A stretch of 64,000 nucleotides of DNA, from assembly GCA_041484525.1 (NCBI GenBank), contig JBGPHT010000004.1:44204-108203 (forward strand), written 5' to 3'. Source of the DNA: JBGPHT01 sp041484525. GTDB taxonomy: Bacteria; Acidobacteriota; Terriglobia; Bryobacterales; Bryobacteraceae. This document shows, piece by piece, positions 41,487 to 50,673 of the stretch. The notes beneath the pieces are model-generated. The model searched no databases. It was given only the letters and a program-made list of their open reading frames with translations, and was not told the DNA's origin. The translations under genes and the position numbers were made by a program. The stretch's first letter is position 1; each line of letters opens with the position of its first letter.

Positions 41487-44400
41487 CTATTTGCTCAATG
41501 TTTCCCATAACCTGCGGAGGTCCGGATCGAGCCGCCTATTGTCCTGTCCGCGTACAATAGCGGCGACACGCTCCCATTGAAGACCACGAAGCCAGCCGAC
41601 AACGTCCGTCTCGGGTCTCCCCCTCTGATAAGATGCTGCTAAACGGGCCGCATCAACGCGCTCGATATCGAGCCTCATCACCAGCGTGAGCGCATCGAAA
41701 TCGGGGACTCCTTCGGCTGCAAGGACGGATAGGTCCCTAACACCGTCGCCAACCTTGATACGTCGGCGCTTAGCCTCATAACCCATGAGTTCGTGGACAC
41801 CGAACAACGCCCACGGCAACATGTATTGAATTCGACTGTAAATGACCCGAACGAGGCGGCCAAAATCCATTTTCTGTTGGGCTTTCTGTATCTCCGTGAG
41901 GGGTAATCCTCTAAGCCAATTCACGGCAATATAAGAGGTGTACCCACCCAGTGATTCACCTTCGAACTCGGACATATGCTTTGAAAGAGGACCCAAGAGA
42001 TATCCGAGCCGCTCTGGATGCATTATCTTCCCTCCGAGCACCATTTCACCGAACTGCGTCAGCCTCCAGTCCTCCAGTCCTTTTAGCCATTCATAAAGGT
42101 TCTGTTGCGTTTCCAGTGCCCAGCCAATTCGAGCTGCGATTGTGACCAGATCTGCATCCTCTCGAAGAGCATCGCGTATTACGCGACGCTGCTGCCTTCC
42201 GAGCTTCTGGGCAAACGACTTCTCCTCCCCGCTCATCTGTCGAGACGCGAGAAGGTCACTGTCAAATTCGGGAGCCGTATCTGTCTCCACGGAGATCGTC
42301 TTCGATGTACTGGCATGAGCATAGCCAACCCGCATCACGTTGAGTAATCCGCGCACGGGTCCAATAGAAACACGAGAGGAGTGCCCCTTCTTCTGAATCT
42401 CTCCCAGCGAAATGTTGGAAAGTTGCTCGAAATCGACAGAGCCCTCATCGACCATTTGCTTGAGGTCAGTGATTGCGTTCGCTAGCGCAGACCGCACGGG
42501 CGGGATGTCCGCGAGGTTAGTTCTAAGATAATCTTCGAGCGAATACTCCGACAGCTTGGCCTTCCACCTTGACGGCCGGAAGAGAATACAGTGGCCTTCT
42601 GAATCGACTCCGAAACGTCCCGCCCGTCCAGCGATGTTCCATAAGGATCTAGGACTAAGTTGATATCCCCTTCCGACAAGAGAATCCACAATCACAGTCG
42701 AAAAAGGAAAGTTGACTCCTTCGCCCAGAGTGGTGGTAGCGCAGACAACATCCACTTGCCGATCCGCCACACAATGCTCGATCGATAGCCTCACGCGTGG
42801 AGGCAGTTGAGCATGATGATAAACGACTCGTTTCCTTAGCTGTTCACGAAGCGGTGCGTCCGGATAGAGTTCTCTCTCGATACGGGCATCTAGCCGATCA
42901 CCTGTGTCACCTAACTGAGCTGACGAGGGTTCGCGGAGTTTTGACACTTCCTCCGCTATCTTTTCAGCAGCGCTTGGGCTAGTCGTCAGGACTAAGACGA
43001 TTCCACGTTGCGCCAAACGATTGGCAAGCATTGCGAGATTCTCTATGGGGTCTGAGGGGCACTCACCCCGTTGCAGGAGGACGTACGGAGCTTCCGTTCC
43101 AAACTGAACGATTGCGGAACCGTCAGTCCGTCGCTCGAAGATTCCCATCCGAAGGCGGCTGGTACGCCAGTCCAGCGTGAGAGACCGACTGCTTTGTTCC
43201 TTGCCGCCAAGCCATCCGACCATGTCCTTTATGTTGGGAGCGACGGCGGACAGTTGTACAAAACGGCTATCCGAAGGCACCAGAGAACGAAGCCTCCATA
43301 AATAGAACTCAAGGAGTATGCCACGGGTTCCCTGTTCAATATGGTGCGCCTCATCGACAATTACGAGCCCCACTTGGGCGAGGCTCTCAGGCATTATCCG
43401 CATGATGAGATCGGCCTTCTCAGGAGTGAAGACTAGTACGTCGGCGGTTTCGGGGTCTAGATTTTCAACTGGGTGTAGGGATAAGTGAGCGCCAAGAGCG
43501 AGGACTTTCTTATTCACCCTGCTGAGGGCTTCTGAAAGATCATGGGCTACCTGGGCCGAAAGCGCGCGACTGGGCGAAACGTAGACAGCCTTCTTGCCCG
43601 GGTTCTTTTCAAGAAAATCCGCAATCAAAAGCCGCATAAGGGCCGTCTTGCCTGTGCCAGTGGGTGCAGCTAGCCCAAAGCTCAGAATCTCGGGGGATAG
43701 AAGCCCTTCCTCCATAGCCCTGCGCTGAACGGGCCACATTTCAGCGGGCAACTGCAGATTTCGTAGAGCGGGCTCCTGAAGAGATGAATAAGTCTTCGCA
43801 AGCCGCAGGGTTGCATTTTGAGATCTTAGCTCCAACGAGCGCCGCAAAGCGGAACATTCGTCACGCGACAGAAAAGACGAATAACGCCCAACTACGGAAT
43901 CCAGAAGTCTTAGGTCCGAACGTGCAAGCGCGGGCTCCTCGGTCGGATTCTGAAGTATCGTCGAATAAACCCCGAGTACGTCTCCCAGCGCGGCGTTCAC
44001 GAGTTCGTCACCGTCGGCAGGATGTTCCAGGGACGTGGAATCCAGATTCGTGCCGCGCGGTTCCGCCGACGAGAGCCTGCCCCATTTTCCACCTCGACTG
44101 AAGAAATCTTTCGCATCGGTTGCCAATCCATCCCGCTGAGCCAGTGTGGCCGCCACACCAGGCATTCCCGCCACGTCGTAAAGTACTGCCGATCTCAGCA
44201 CATGACGTCGGTGGCTCATGCTACTTAGATCATCGAGATGCAAAAGAGCGAGTGCGGCTTCGATGTCCGCAGCGGAAAGACAGAGCTGACGGGCTATTCC
44301 GTCGCGGGGGTTCTCCCATTTGGACAGACTTGCAAGTACCGCGCCGGTGAAGCGACGAAGGGAATGAAGTTGATCCTCTCCCCGCGTGGAAACCAGATCT

Positions 44401-44501
44401 AATCCTAGGCGTGACCGAAGGATATCCCGTTCCAGCTCGCGACGACCGGTTAAAAACCATGCTGATTCGAGGATGGTAGACATCTCTTCAACGCTAAACA
44501 T
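41487..44501 (-). CDS. hamB: Hachiman helicase HamB
   Basis: The 1004-residue SF2 helicase is of the Ski2-like type: Walker A APTGTGKT near 275, VIVDEAHH near 383, and motif VI AGRAGRFGVDSEG near 635, then a long helical C-terminal region. It lies 4 bases downstream of a DUF1837-type HamA gene. HamA plus HamB constitutes Hachiman, in which the helicase senses aberrant phage DNA and releases the HamA nuclease. Confidence 0.88.
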   Translation of the reverse strand: MFSVEEMSTILESAWFLTGRRELERDILRSRLGLDLVSTRGEDQLHSLRRFTGAVLASLSKWENPRDGIARQLCLSAADIEAALALLHLDDLSSMSHRRHVLRSAVLYDVAGMPGVAATLAQRDGLATDAKDFFSRGGKWGRLSSAEPRGTNLDSTSLEHPADGDELVNAALGDVLGVYSTILQNPTEEPALARSDLRLLDSVVGRYSSFLSRDECSALRRSLELRSQNATLRLAKTYSSLQEPALRNLQLPAEMWPVQRRAMEEGLLSPEILSFGLAAPTGTGKTALMRLLIADFLEKNPGKKAVYVSPSRALSAQVAHDLSEALSRVNKKVLALGAHLSLHPVENLDPETADVLVFTPEKADLIMRIMPESLAQVGLVIVDEAHHIEQGTRGILLEFYLWRLRSLVPSDSRFVQLSAVAPNIKDMVGWLGGKEQSSRSLTLDWRTSRLRMGIFERRTDGSAIVQFGTEAPYVLLQRGECPSDPIENLAMLANRLAQRGIVLVLTTSPSAAEKIAEEVSKLREPSSAQLGDTGDRLDARIERELYPDAPLREQLRKRVVYHHAQLPPRVRLSIEHCVADRQVDVVCATTTLGEGVNFPFSTVIVDSLVGRGYQLSPRSLWNIAGRAGRFGVDSEGHCILFRPSRWKAKLSEYSLEDYLRTNLADIPPVRSALANAITDLKQMVDEGSVDFEQLSNISLGEIQKKGHSSRVSIGPVRGLLNVMRVGYAHASTSKTISVETDTAPEFDSDLLASRQMSGEEKSFAQKLGRQQRRVIRDALREDADLVTIAARIGWALETQQNLYEWLKGLEDWRLTQFGEMVLGGKIMHPERLGYLLGPLSKHMSEFEGESLGGYTSYIAVNWLRGLPLTEIQKAQQKMDFGRLVRVIYSRIQYMLPWALFGVHELMGYEAKRRRIKVGDGVRDLSVLAAEGVPDFDALTLVMRLDIERVDAARLAASYQRGRPETDVVGWLRGLQWERVAAIVRGQDNRRLDPDLRRLWETLSK

Positions 44502-44505
44502 TTGC

Positions 44506-45333
44506 CTATCCTTTTAGTTTTAAGACCTTGTCGTAAGCGGTCTGCGCCAAACCGGAGAGATCTGCGACCGTAACGGCGCGAAAGCTAAAGGGTACCGGAC
44601 AACCTTCCGTTAAAATGAAATCATCATCTTTTGAGTCCACAGTGGACTCGTTGATCACCGCCATGCCCAAGCGCACCAGATTCACGGGACCGGGTGGAAA
44701 CAGCGCAGACTTAATTGTTTTTGCTTCAGCCTCACTGAATGAGGCTTCAAGATTGTCTCGCACGGTCGTGAAGTCGAATCGTTCGTCGACTGCGCCGTAG
44801 TTTTCGAGAGAGCCGATCAATTGACGCAGGATACCGTACCGGTGTCCTTTAGCGGGGGTTTTCGGAGTGGGAAGGATGCTCGACTTCGCTTCAACTGCAT
44901 AAAACGTGAAAGGCTCCTTGGTGGTATCGACGAAGAATCCGTCCATCTTGTGGACATTCGTATTCTCGGCCGTGGTCAGCGTGAGCTTGCACATTAAGCG
45001 ACGCAGTCCGAGAACCTCCTCAAGAAACAGCGCCGAAAGTATTTCGCCACAGTGACTCTGCTGAAACTTCGGCGTCGTTGGCATCTTTACGGTGAGATCA
45101 TACAGAAGGTCCAACGCGTTGCGACGCTTTGCCATCTCCACGGCAAATTCCTGAGCGAGTTTTTCGGGTTCGCGATAAAAATACGGCAATTGTCCGGCGA
45201 GATGATGGGCCAGGGGGTGACCACTCGAAACGTCCTTCAGATGGGATCTTCGGCCCGTTCTCACTACCGTCAACGTCGTGCTTGAGACCGTCAGGTCGTA
45301 CTCCTTCACAACGTATTGATCAAGTTTCATCAT
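44506..45333 (-). CDS. hamA: Hachiman nuclease HamA (DUF1837)
   Basis: The 275-residue protein has the DUF1837 pattern: HCGEILSALFLEEVLGL, NVHKMDGFFVDTT and YAVEAKSS with the Glu-x-Lys near residue 148, forming a PD-(D/E)XK nuclease core (Asp in KMDGFF, Glu and Lys in EAKSS). In Hachiman, HamA degrades DNA once freed from HamB. The gene order HamA then HamB with a 4-base gap is canonical. Confidence 0.85.
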   Translation of the reverse strand: MMKLDQYVVKEYDLTVSSTTLTVVRTGRRSHLKDVSSGHPLAHHLAGQLPYFYREPEKLAQEFAVEMAKRRNALDLLYDLTVKMPTTPKFQQSHCGEILSALFLEEVLGLRRLMCKLTLTTAENTNVHKMDGFFVDTTKEPFTFYAVEAKSSILPTPKTPAKGHRYGILRQLIGSLENYGAVDERFDFTTVRDNLEASFSEAEAKTIKSALFPPGPVNLVRLGMAVINESTVDSKDDDFILTEGCPVPFSFRAVTVADLSGLAQTAYDKVLKLKG

Positions 45334-45438
45334 CGGCTATTGATGTTTAGAGCGTTGTGTCGCCATGGGAGTCCCTGTTTCTCTAAATCAACAATTCAGT
45401 GCAACGCACGAAGCTCACCAGCCCGACACGGGTCTTGA

Positions 45439-45804
45439 TTAACCTACCGCCGTTTCCCTCTTGAGCAGATCCTCGATCCTTAGACCCGGACTGGCCTTGA
45501 GTTCCGCTGCCAGTAAGCCGAATCCGGTATTCATGAGGGATTCCAGCGCCCGGTAGGGCGAATCGGCATTCGGAAACAAATTCTGTATCAACGCTTTGAG
45601 GTCCCCGCCCTCGTCAAAACTGCCGACGTTCCAGATGGTGCCCGCGCCTTCGATATGCCCTGGCTCAAGGCCGCGATTTACGGCCAACGCAAAGGCGAAC
45701 TTCGCGGCGTCCATGTCGCGCTTGAACCCCGCCTTCTCAACCACCTGGTCCATGATCACCTTATTTGCGTCGGTGAGCCCAATCGTCTTTTTGTCTTCCG
45801 CCAT
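45439..45804 (-). CDS. DndE-like small protein
   Basis: The 121-residue protein has IGLTDANKVIMDQVVEK, DAAKFAFALAVNRGL and LESLMNTGFGLLAAEL, a helical pattern similar to DndE-family proteins that bind nicked DNA or stabilise Dnd complexes. The resemblance is by pattern, not confirmed. I start at the ATG at 45804 (AAGGA upstream). It is last in the operon, directly after the DndD-like ATPase. There is no dndC-type sulfurtransferase in the window, so phosphorothioation is not implied. Confidence 0.55.
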   Translation of the reverse strand: MAEDKKTIGLTDANKVIMDQVVEKAGFKRDMDAAKFAFALAVNRGLEPGHIEGAGTIWNVGSFDEGGDLKALIQNLFPNADSPYRALESLMNTGFGLLAAELKASPGLRIEDLLKRETAVG

Positions 45805-45814
45805 AGATTGATCC

Positions 45815-47794
45815 TTATGCCATCGTTTCAAGATCCGAATGCCGGGCCGACCGGCGGACGATCTTGTATTCCTTGCGTAGCTTGCCTTTGAGGTCGTTGC
45901 GAGCCTGTTTAGGTTCGAGTTCGGATTCGTAGACGAGAAGCATTACCTGATCTGCCATGCTCGGAAGCGCCTGAACGACCTTGGTCGTATGCACGTCATC
46001 GAGACGACCGAACGGAGAATCCATCACGATGGGTCCCCGTAGCGGAGCATTTCGCTGGAGTGCGCCCATAAGCGAAAGGGCAACGATATGTTCGGCGCCG
46101 GCAGACCTCACCGGGATCGCCGACCCGTCCTGGTGCACGATCGTAAGCCCGTAACTGTCGTTGATGGTCAGGGCTGTGTATTCCGGCTCACTCGTGAGTT
46201 TGAGGAACAGGCTGGTTGCGTCTTTTTCAACCTTGCCTCGGAGACGTTCGCGATACGAATCCACTGCCCCGGCAAAAAGTGACCTTAACTTTTCGCACAG
46301 TTCTTTTCGCGCCCTCTCGGTGTCAAGATCAGCATCGGCAAATTTCGCCATCTCGGCCTCAACTTTGCTAATGTTTTCGTTGATCGTCCTGAGCGCCTCC
46401 TCTTGCTTCTTGATTCCCTCCTGGAGGATGCCCATGTCGGTGAGCGTTTTTTCGTATTCCGAGTAAAGTCTACGCACCTCCGTCTCATCCAGATCTTTAG
46501 TCTGTTCCCTAATTTCGGTCAGACGGTCCTCCGCCGTAGCTTTTTTGATCTTCAGATCGTCGATGGCATCCTGCACCTCTTGCAAAACGTCAGCGTTGCT
46601 TGATGCCTCGCTCTGCTTGAGCGCGGCGATCCGGCTTTCGAGTTGCTGGATCTTCGCCTCAACCTGCGCGCGCTCTTCTTTCGGGAGAGCCTCGGAAACG
46701 AGAGCCGTCAGACGCGCCTTGGCGGTTACGGATAAATCCTGGCCGCAGGTCGAGCACTGGCCGTCATCGAGAGCTTTGCGGAACTTTTCGGCCATGTCGG
46801 CGGATACCAGCCCGCGCTGATAGGCGTCACGGTTGTTCTGCAGATCCTGCTCCAAGGTGTCACGGGTGGCGCGTATGCGAATGTTCAAAAGCCCTTTCCA
46901 TGCCACCGTGAGAAGCTCTTTTCGCCTGTCGTCCTTTTCTTTGAGCCGGGTATCGGCACTGGTGATTTCTTCCTGCAGGCGGCCGCGTTCGTCGAGCAGG
47001 CTCTTCGTTTTTTCCGTCTTCCGCAGCAGGTCTTCCTTCGAGGCCTTGCTAATCCTGAGGCCCTCCATGTCCTTTTTCAGCCGGTCGGTCTCCTCCTGGA
47101 GCCCGTCCCGTTGCTTAAGCAGCGCCTCGTGATTGTTGCCAAGTGACTGGGTTTTCTGGTTCCTCTGTGCTGCTTTCGCTTCCCGTTTCTGAGCATCCTT
47201 CCAGAGTTCGCCGAGATCAGTCCGGCCGTTGGTGAGAACGGGTACGCCAAGGATTCGTTCGATAGCCTCTTTGATGTTGCGGCCCATGTCGCTCTCGTTC
47301 CGCAGCAACTCCTCGTATTGCTGAAGCAATTCTCCGTCGAAAAGAAAAAACCGAGACACTGTTTCCGGCATGATGCGGGCGAGTTCGGAATCGCGCTGAT
47401 CAGGGCCAAGCACAGTGCCATCCTTCCGAAGGTAACAGTCCTGCTGATAGTCCATGTCGGTCTGCGGCGTCGTGATGCCCGCGCGCGGGCGATGTTCCCG
47501 CGTGAGTTGATACTTGCAACCCTCGTGCTCGAAGTCGAGTACGACTTTGAAGCCGTACTTGCCTTTCTCTTTTGCCGTCTCCCAGTTACCAATCTGGTGC
47601 AGCACTATCTCGGTTGCCCCGCGAGCAATAATTTTCCCAAAAAGCGCGTACCGGATCGCGTTGAGCAGCGTTGTCTTCCCGCGCATGTTCTCGCCATAGA
47701 TGATCGAGACACCGCTTTCAGCGGGGAAGTCAATGCGCTGATCGCCCTTAAACGGACCGAAATCAGTGAGTGAGATACTGCGGATGGAAAGCAC
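45815..47794 (-). CDS. DndD-like Rad50/SMC-type ATPase
   Basis: The 659-residue ATPase has Walker A GENMRGKTT near residue 36 within the DndD-like opening (LTDFGPFKGDQRIDFP), then a long coiled coil interrupted near 345 by a CSTCGQD zinc-hook-like CxxC, and a C-terminal ABC signature region with Walker B-type VMDSPFGRLDD near 590. It matches DndD and Rad50-type defence ATPases. Its neighbours are a helicase, a methyltransferase and a DndE-like protein. Confidence 0.8.
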   Translation of the reverse strand: MLSIRSISLTDFGPFKGDQRIDFPAESGVSIIYGENMRGKTTLLNAIRYALFGKIIARGATEIVLHQIGNWETAKEKGKYGFKVVLDFEHEGCKYQLTREHRPRAGITTPQTDMDYQQDCYLRKDGTVLGPDQRDSELARIMPETVSRFFLFDGELLQQYEELLRNESDMGRNIKEAIERILGVPVLTNGRTDLGELWKDAQKREAKAAQRNQKTQSLGNNHEALLKQRDGLQEETDRLKKDMEGLRISKASKEDLLRKTEKTKSLLDERGRLQEEITSADTRLKEKDDRRKELLTVAWKGLLNIRIRATRDTLEQDLQNNRDAYQRGLVSADMAEKFRKALDDGQCSTCGQDLSVTAKARLTALVSEALPKEERAQVEAKIQQLESRIAALKQSEASSNADVLQEVQDAIDDLKIKKATAEDRLTEIREQTKDLDETEVRRLYSEYEKTLTDMGILQEGIKKQEEALRTINENISKVEAEMAKFADADLDTERARKELCEKLRSLFAGAVDSYRERLRGKVEKDATSLFLKLTSEPEYTALTINDSYGLTIVHQDGSAIPVRSAGAEHIVALSLMGALQRNAPLRGPIVMDSPFGRLDDVHTTKVVQALPSMADQVMLLVYESELEPKQARNDLKGKLRKEYKIVRRSARHSDLETMA

Positions 47795-47798
47795 TGGA

Positions 47799-48002
47799 TC
47801 AGCCCTCCGCTTTCTTTGCAGCCGGGTTGTTGTTCAGATGCTCGTCTATGATGCCGGAGATGCGCTTGAATGCTTCCTGGCGATTATCCGTGAAGTCTCT
47901 TTCGATCAGAACGATCTGCTTGACGAGATCGGTAGGAAGTTCTGGAAACTTCTTTTTCCGGATTTCCTCTATGGTGTCCAGCAATTCCTGTTCCGGTGTC
48001 AT
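47799..48002 (-). CDS. Small linker protein in the six-gene operon
   Basis: The 67-residue helical acidic protein (ELLDTIEEIRKKKFPELPTDLVKQIVLIERDF...) overlaps the helicase gene by 4 bp and precedes the DndD-like gene by 4 bases. Strict coupling suggests it is a complex subunit. No family is recognised. Confidence 0.65.
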   Translation of the reverse strand: MTPEQELLDTIEEIRKKKFPELPTDLVKQIVLIERDFTDNRQEAFKRISGIIDEHLNNNPAAKKAEG

Positions 48003-50128
48003 TCTTCGTCCTCGTATCCTGCGCCCAAGAGCGACTTATAATCCTTTGAAAAGCGTAAGGCAATGCGTTCCAGATCTGTGATGGCCGCCGGGTTCAGGGC
48101 CGTCTTGCCGAATTCAAGGGAGCGGGTTATCTCGCCTCCCAGTATGTTCAAACGCGGGTCTTCCCCCTCGTCTGGCATCTCCACCGCGGCTGGCAGAACG
48201 AGAACGTCGTGGATGTTCGCCACGCTCTTGCCTTCCGCACGCCGAAGAACACGTCCGCGGCGCTGGATATACTCACGCGGGTTCTTGGAGGAAGCCAGAA
48301 TCAGGGCGTGTGACACGGACGGAATGTCAACTCCTTCATCAAGGCACCGGATGGAAACAACGATACCGCCATTTGCTTCGAAAAGGCGAAGAGTCTGCTC
48401 CTTGTCCCCGGTCATGGCAGAGTGATATTCCGTGCTTTCGAGACCCTTTGTGGCTAGTTGGGCCTGCACAGCCGCAAGCTGATCGAGATCGTCGCAGTAC
48501 ACAATCCAGCGATCCCCGCGGCGGTAATTTGTGGCGAGTATATTTGCCGCCATCGGCGCCTTGCATTCCGCCTGTTTTAGCATCCTTCCGCGCTCGATGA
48601 GAAGTTTCTTGATCTGGAAGTCTGCGTTAGGGTCCGGGTCCTTCGCAGAGGCGTTCTGTGCAGACAGCCGGCGGATGCGTTTGGTGATTTGGTCCCAGCC
48701 CTGCTGTTCCGTATCCGTCAGTGTCACGGTATGAATGTGATAAAAATACGGGGTTAGCGCCTTTGATTTGATCGCGTCCTGCAGGGTGAAGGGCGGTGGT
48801 ACGATGCCGTTGAAGTAGTCCAGAATTCGAGCAGTACCATCGGGATCTCCGGCGCGGCGCGGCGTGGCGCTCAACCCTAATCGCGGACCCGTATCGAGCG
48901 ATAGCAATTGCAGGTGGTTAGTGCTTCCAACGCGGTGGACCTCGTCAGCCACTAGGAAGATATGACTTCCCTGCCTGATCGCGGCTCTGAACTCGCCCAT
49001 GGCCGCCGTCTGCATGGTGGAGAGGACGATGCGCGGCGCCTCGGACCCCGCACGAGTCCACGGTCCGATGAGGCCGTCATCCCGCCATTTCGTATGCCCG
49101 GCGCCACACCTCAGGATCTCCGGCTTAAGATCTGACAGAGTTTCCGTTAGCTCCTTGTACCACTGGTCAAGCAGCAATTCGCTGGGCACCAGTATGAGAG
49201 GTACTTCCCGGCGACCAAGAGCATCACGCATCGCGCAAATCGCCGTAAAGGTCTTGCCGCTGCCGGTGGCGTGTTCGAGAATGCCGCGGCGGCCCTGCCC
49301 TTCCCAGCTTTGCAGCGCCGCGCTCTGGTGCGGACGGAGCGTTTTTGCTCCGGTGGCCTGTTGGACTTCGAACCGCTCCGCCGCCTCGATCTCCCGGCAG
49401 ATTTCATCAACCAGATCGGGCCAGCGCTTGGCATCCGCGGCGCTCACGAGTTCCGACCGGGCAATCTCCGGGAACTTCTTGACCGTGACACCCTCATGCT
49501 CGTATTCGTTCTTCCACAAGGCATCAAAATAAACCTCGTTCTCTTTGACGCGGTTTGCCTCCCGCGCGTGTTCCCAGGATAGAAACACATCGACCGATTC
49601 CAAATTCCCATCCGCCGAGAGACCCGCCCAGGTTTCATTCATTGATCCCTTGAATGCCAGGGTATTGTCGAAGCCGTCGTGGAAAAGACCGAGCTTGTCA
49701 TGAAACAGTCGCTCGTGGCGCGGGATTTTCTTCATGAAGGCAATCCGGATGTCCACCACCTCAAGAGCGATGAGCGTCGCGAGCACCGCAGTAGGTTTGT
49801 ACAGGTAAGGAGTCGTCAGCATGTAGCGGATGTCATCGCGCAACTTGACACTGTTTTCCTGCTCGAACCGTTCCGAATATCCGTTTTCCATGGCCTCAAT
49901 ATCGCCCGGCGGCAGGACCGGCGAACAGATGAGGCGCATTTTTCCGTGGCGCGCGACAAAGTCCTTAAGGCTCGGCCAGGCGATGACGTATATCGCGCTG
50001 TTGAAAAACCCGACCGCCCTGTCATAGCGTTCTGCGATACGCATACACGGCAGGTAGAAGTCCTGAGCGATGTCGTCACGTCCCTTACGGTAATCGGTTT
50101 TAAGAGGCAAGCTGGCGAGTCCGCTCAT
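47999..50128 (-). CDS. PLD-domain SF2 helicase
   Basis: The 709-residue protein has an N-terminal phospholipase-D-like domain (about 25-225) with HDKLGLFHDG near 142 and GSMNET near 163, a half HKD motif used by PLD nucleases. It continues into an SF2 helicase with HATGSGKT near 288, VADEVHRVG near 393 and a C-terminal QRRGRVLRRAEG. PLD-helicase fusions occur in restriction and defence systems. The C-terminal acidic tail overlaps the next start by 4 bp. Confidence 0.82.
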   Translation of the reverse strand: MSGLASLPLKTDYRKGRDDIAQDFYLPCMRIAERYDRAVGFFNSAIYVIAWPSLKDFVARHGKMRLICSPVLPPGDIEAMENGYSERFEQENSVKLRDDIRYMLTTPYLYKPTAVLATLIALEVVDIRIAFMKKIPRHERLFHDKLGLFHDGFDNTLAFKGSMNETWAGLSADGNLESVDVFLSWEHAREANRVKENEVYFDALWKNEYEHEGVTVKKFPEIARSELVSAADAKRWPDLVDEICREIEAAERFEVQQATGAKTLRPHQSAALQSWEGQGRRGILEHATGSGKTFTAICAMRDALGRREVPLILVPSELLLDQWYKELTETLSDLKPEILRCGAGHTKWRDDGLIGPWTRAGSEAPRIVLSTMQTAAMGEFRAAIRQGSHIFLVADEVHRVGSTNHLQLLSLDTGPRLGLSATPRRAGDPDGTARILDYFNGIVPPPFTLQDAIKSKALTPYFYHIHTVTLTDTEQQGWDQITKRIRRLSAQNASAKDPDPNADFQIKKLLIERGRMLKQAECKAPMAANILATNYRRGDRWIVYCDDLDQLAAVQAQLATKGLESTEYHSAMTGDKEQTLRLFEANGGIVVSIRCLDEGVDIPSVSHALILASSKNPREYIQRRGRVLRRAEGKSVANIHDVLVLPAAVEMPDEGEDPRLNILGGEITRSLEFGKTALNPAAITDLERIALRFSKDYKSLLGAGYEDEE

Positions 50129-50673
50129 GCTTTTCCTCCCAACAGACGCTTCAGTGTTTCCTGCTGCCGCTCAAGTATGGCCTGACCGAGGTGGCTCGCA
50201 TCAGCTGCGAAAACGATTTCGCCGTCCCCGGTCCATAGATTGCGCTTTTGTCTTCCGATCCCCCGCGCGAACGCCTCGTAGACGGTTTCGGGCATGACCT
50301 GAACATTTCGGGAGTAGGAAAAATCCACGTAAAGTTCGGCGTCCCAGAGCATAAAAATCCGCAGATCGGACCGGTACCCAACGAGAAGCGGGATGCGCCC
50401 TCCTGAACTGTCGAAATTCGCTCGCGCACCACGCTCCTGCCCCGGAACAATGAGCTGAATTTTATGCTCGCCCATGGTCCGGCCGCCTGGCGGATACGTG
50501 GCGTTGTAAATATAGACGCGGAGCTTTGGTGGTAAGGGATTCTTGAGATCAACCTCCAGTGGCTTGGTATCGAGGTCGCTGTGGGACGTAACCGAGCTAT
50601 TCAAAGCCTCAAGGAATGTCCGGTGCAGATGTTCGACGGAAAGCCTTTCATTCAAAGGCGCCGGCATTGTCAA
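50125..50673 (-). CDS. Uncharacterised protein between methyltransferase and helicase
   Basis: The 182-residue protein overlaps its neighbours by 4 bp on each side. It contains GEHKIQLIVPGQERGARANF, RIPLLVGYRSDLRIFMLWDAELY and FSYSRNVQVMPETVYEAF. The position after a DNA methyltransferase suggests a specificity or nuclease-associated domain; similar N-terminal modules occur in restriction enzymes as far as I recall, but I cannot identify catalytic residues. Unresolved. Confidence 0.6.
   Translation of the reverse strand: MTMPAPLNERLSVEHLHRTFLEALNSSVTSHSDLDTKPLEVDLKNPLPPKLRVYIYNATYPPGGRTMGEHKIQLIVPGQERGARANFDSSGGRIPLLVGYRSDLRIFMLWDAELYVDFSYSRNVQVMPETVYEAFARGIGRQKRNLWTGDGEIVFAADASHLGQAILERQQETLKRLLGGKA

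Noticed and set aside
45439..47794. DNA phosphorothioation (Dnd) system
   Set aside because: Only DndD- and DndE-like genes are present; no DndA cysteine desulfurase or DndC sulfurtransferase motif is in the window.
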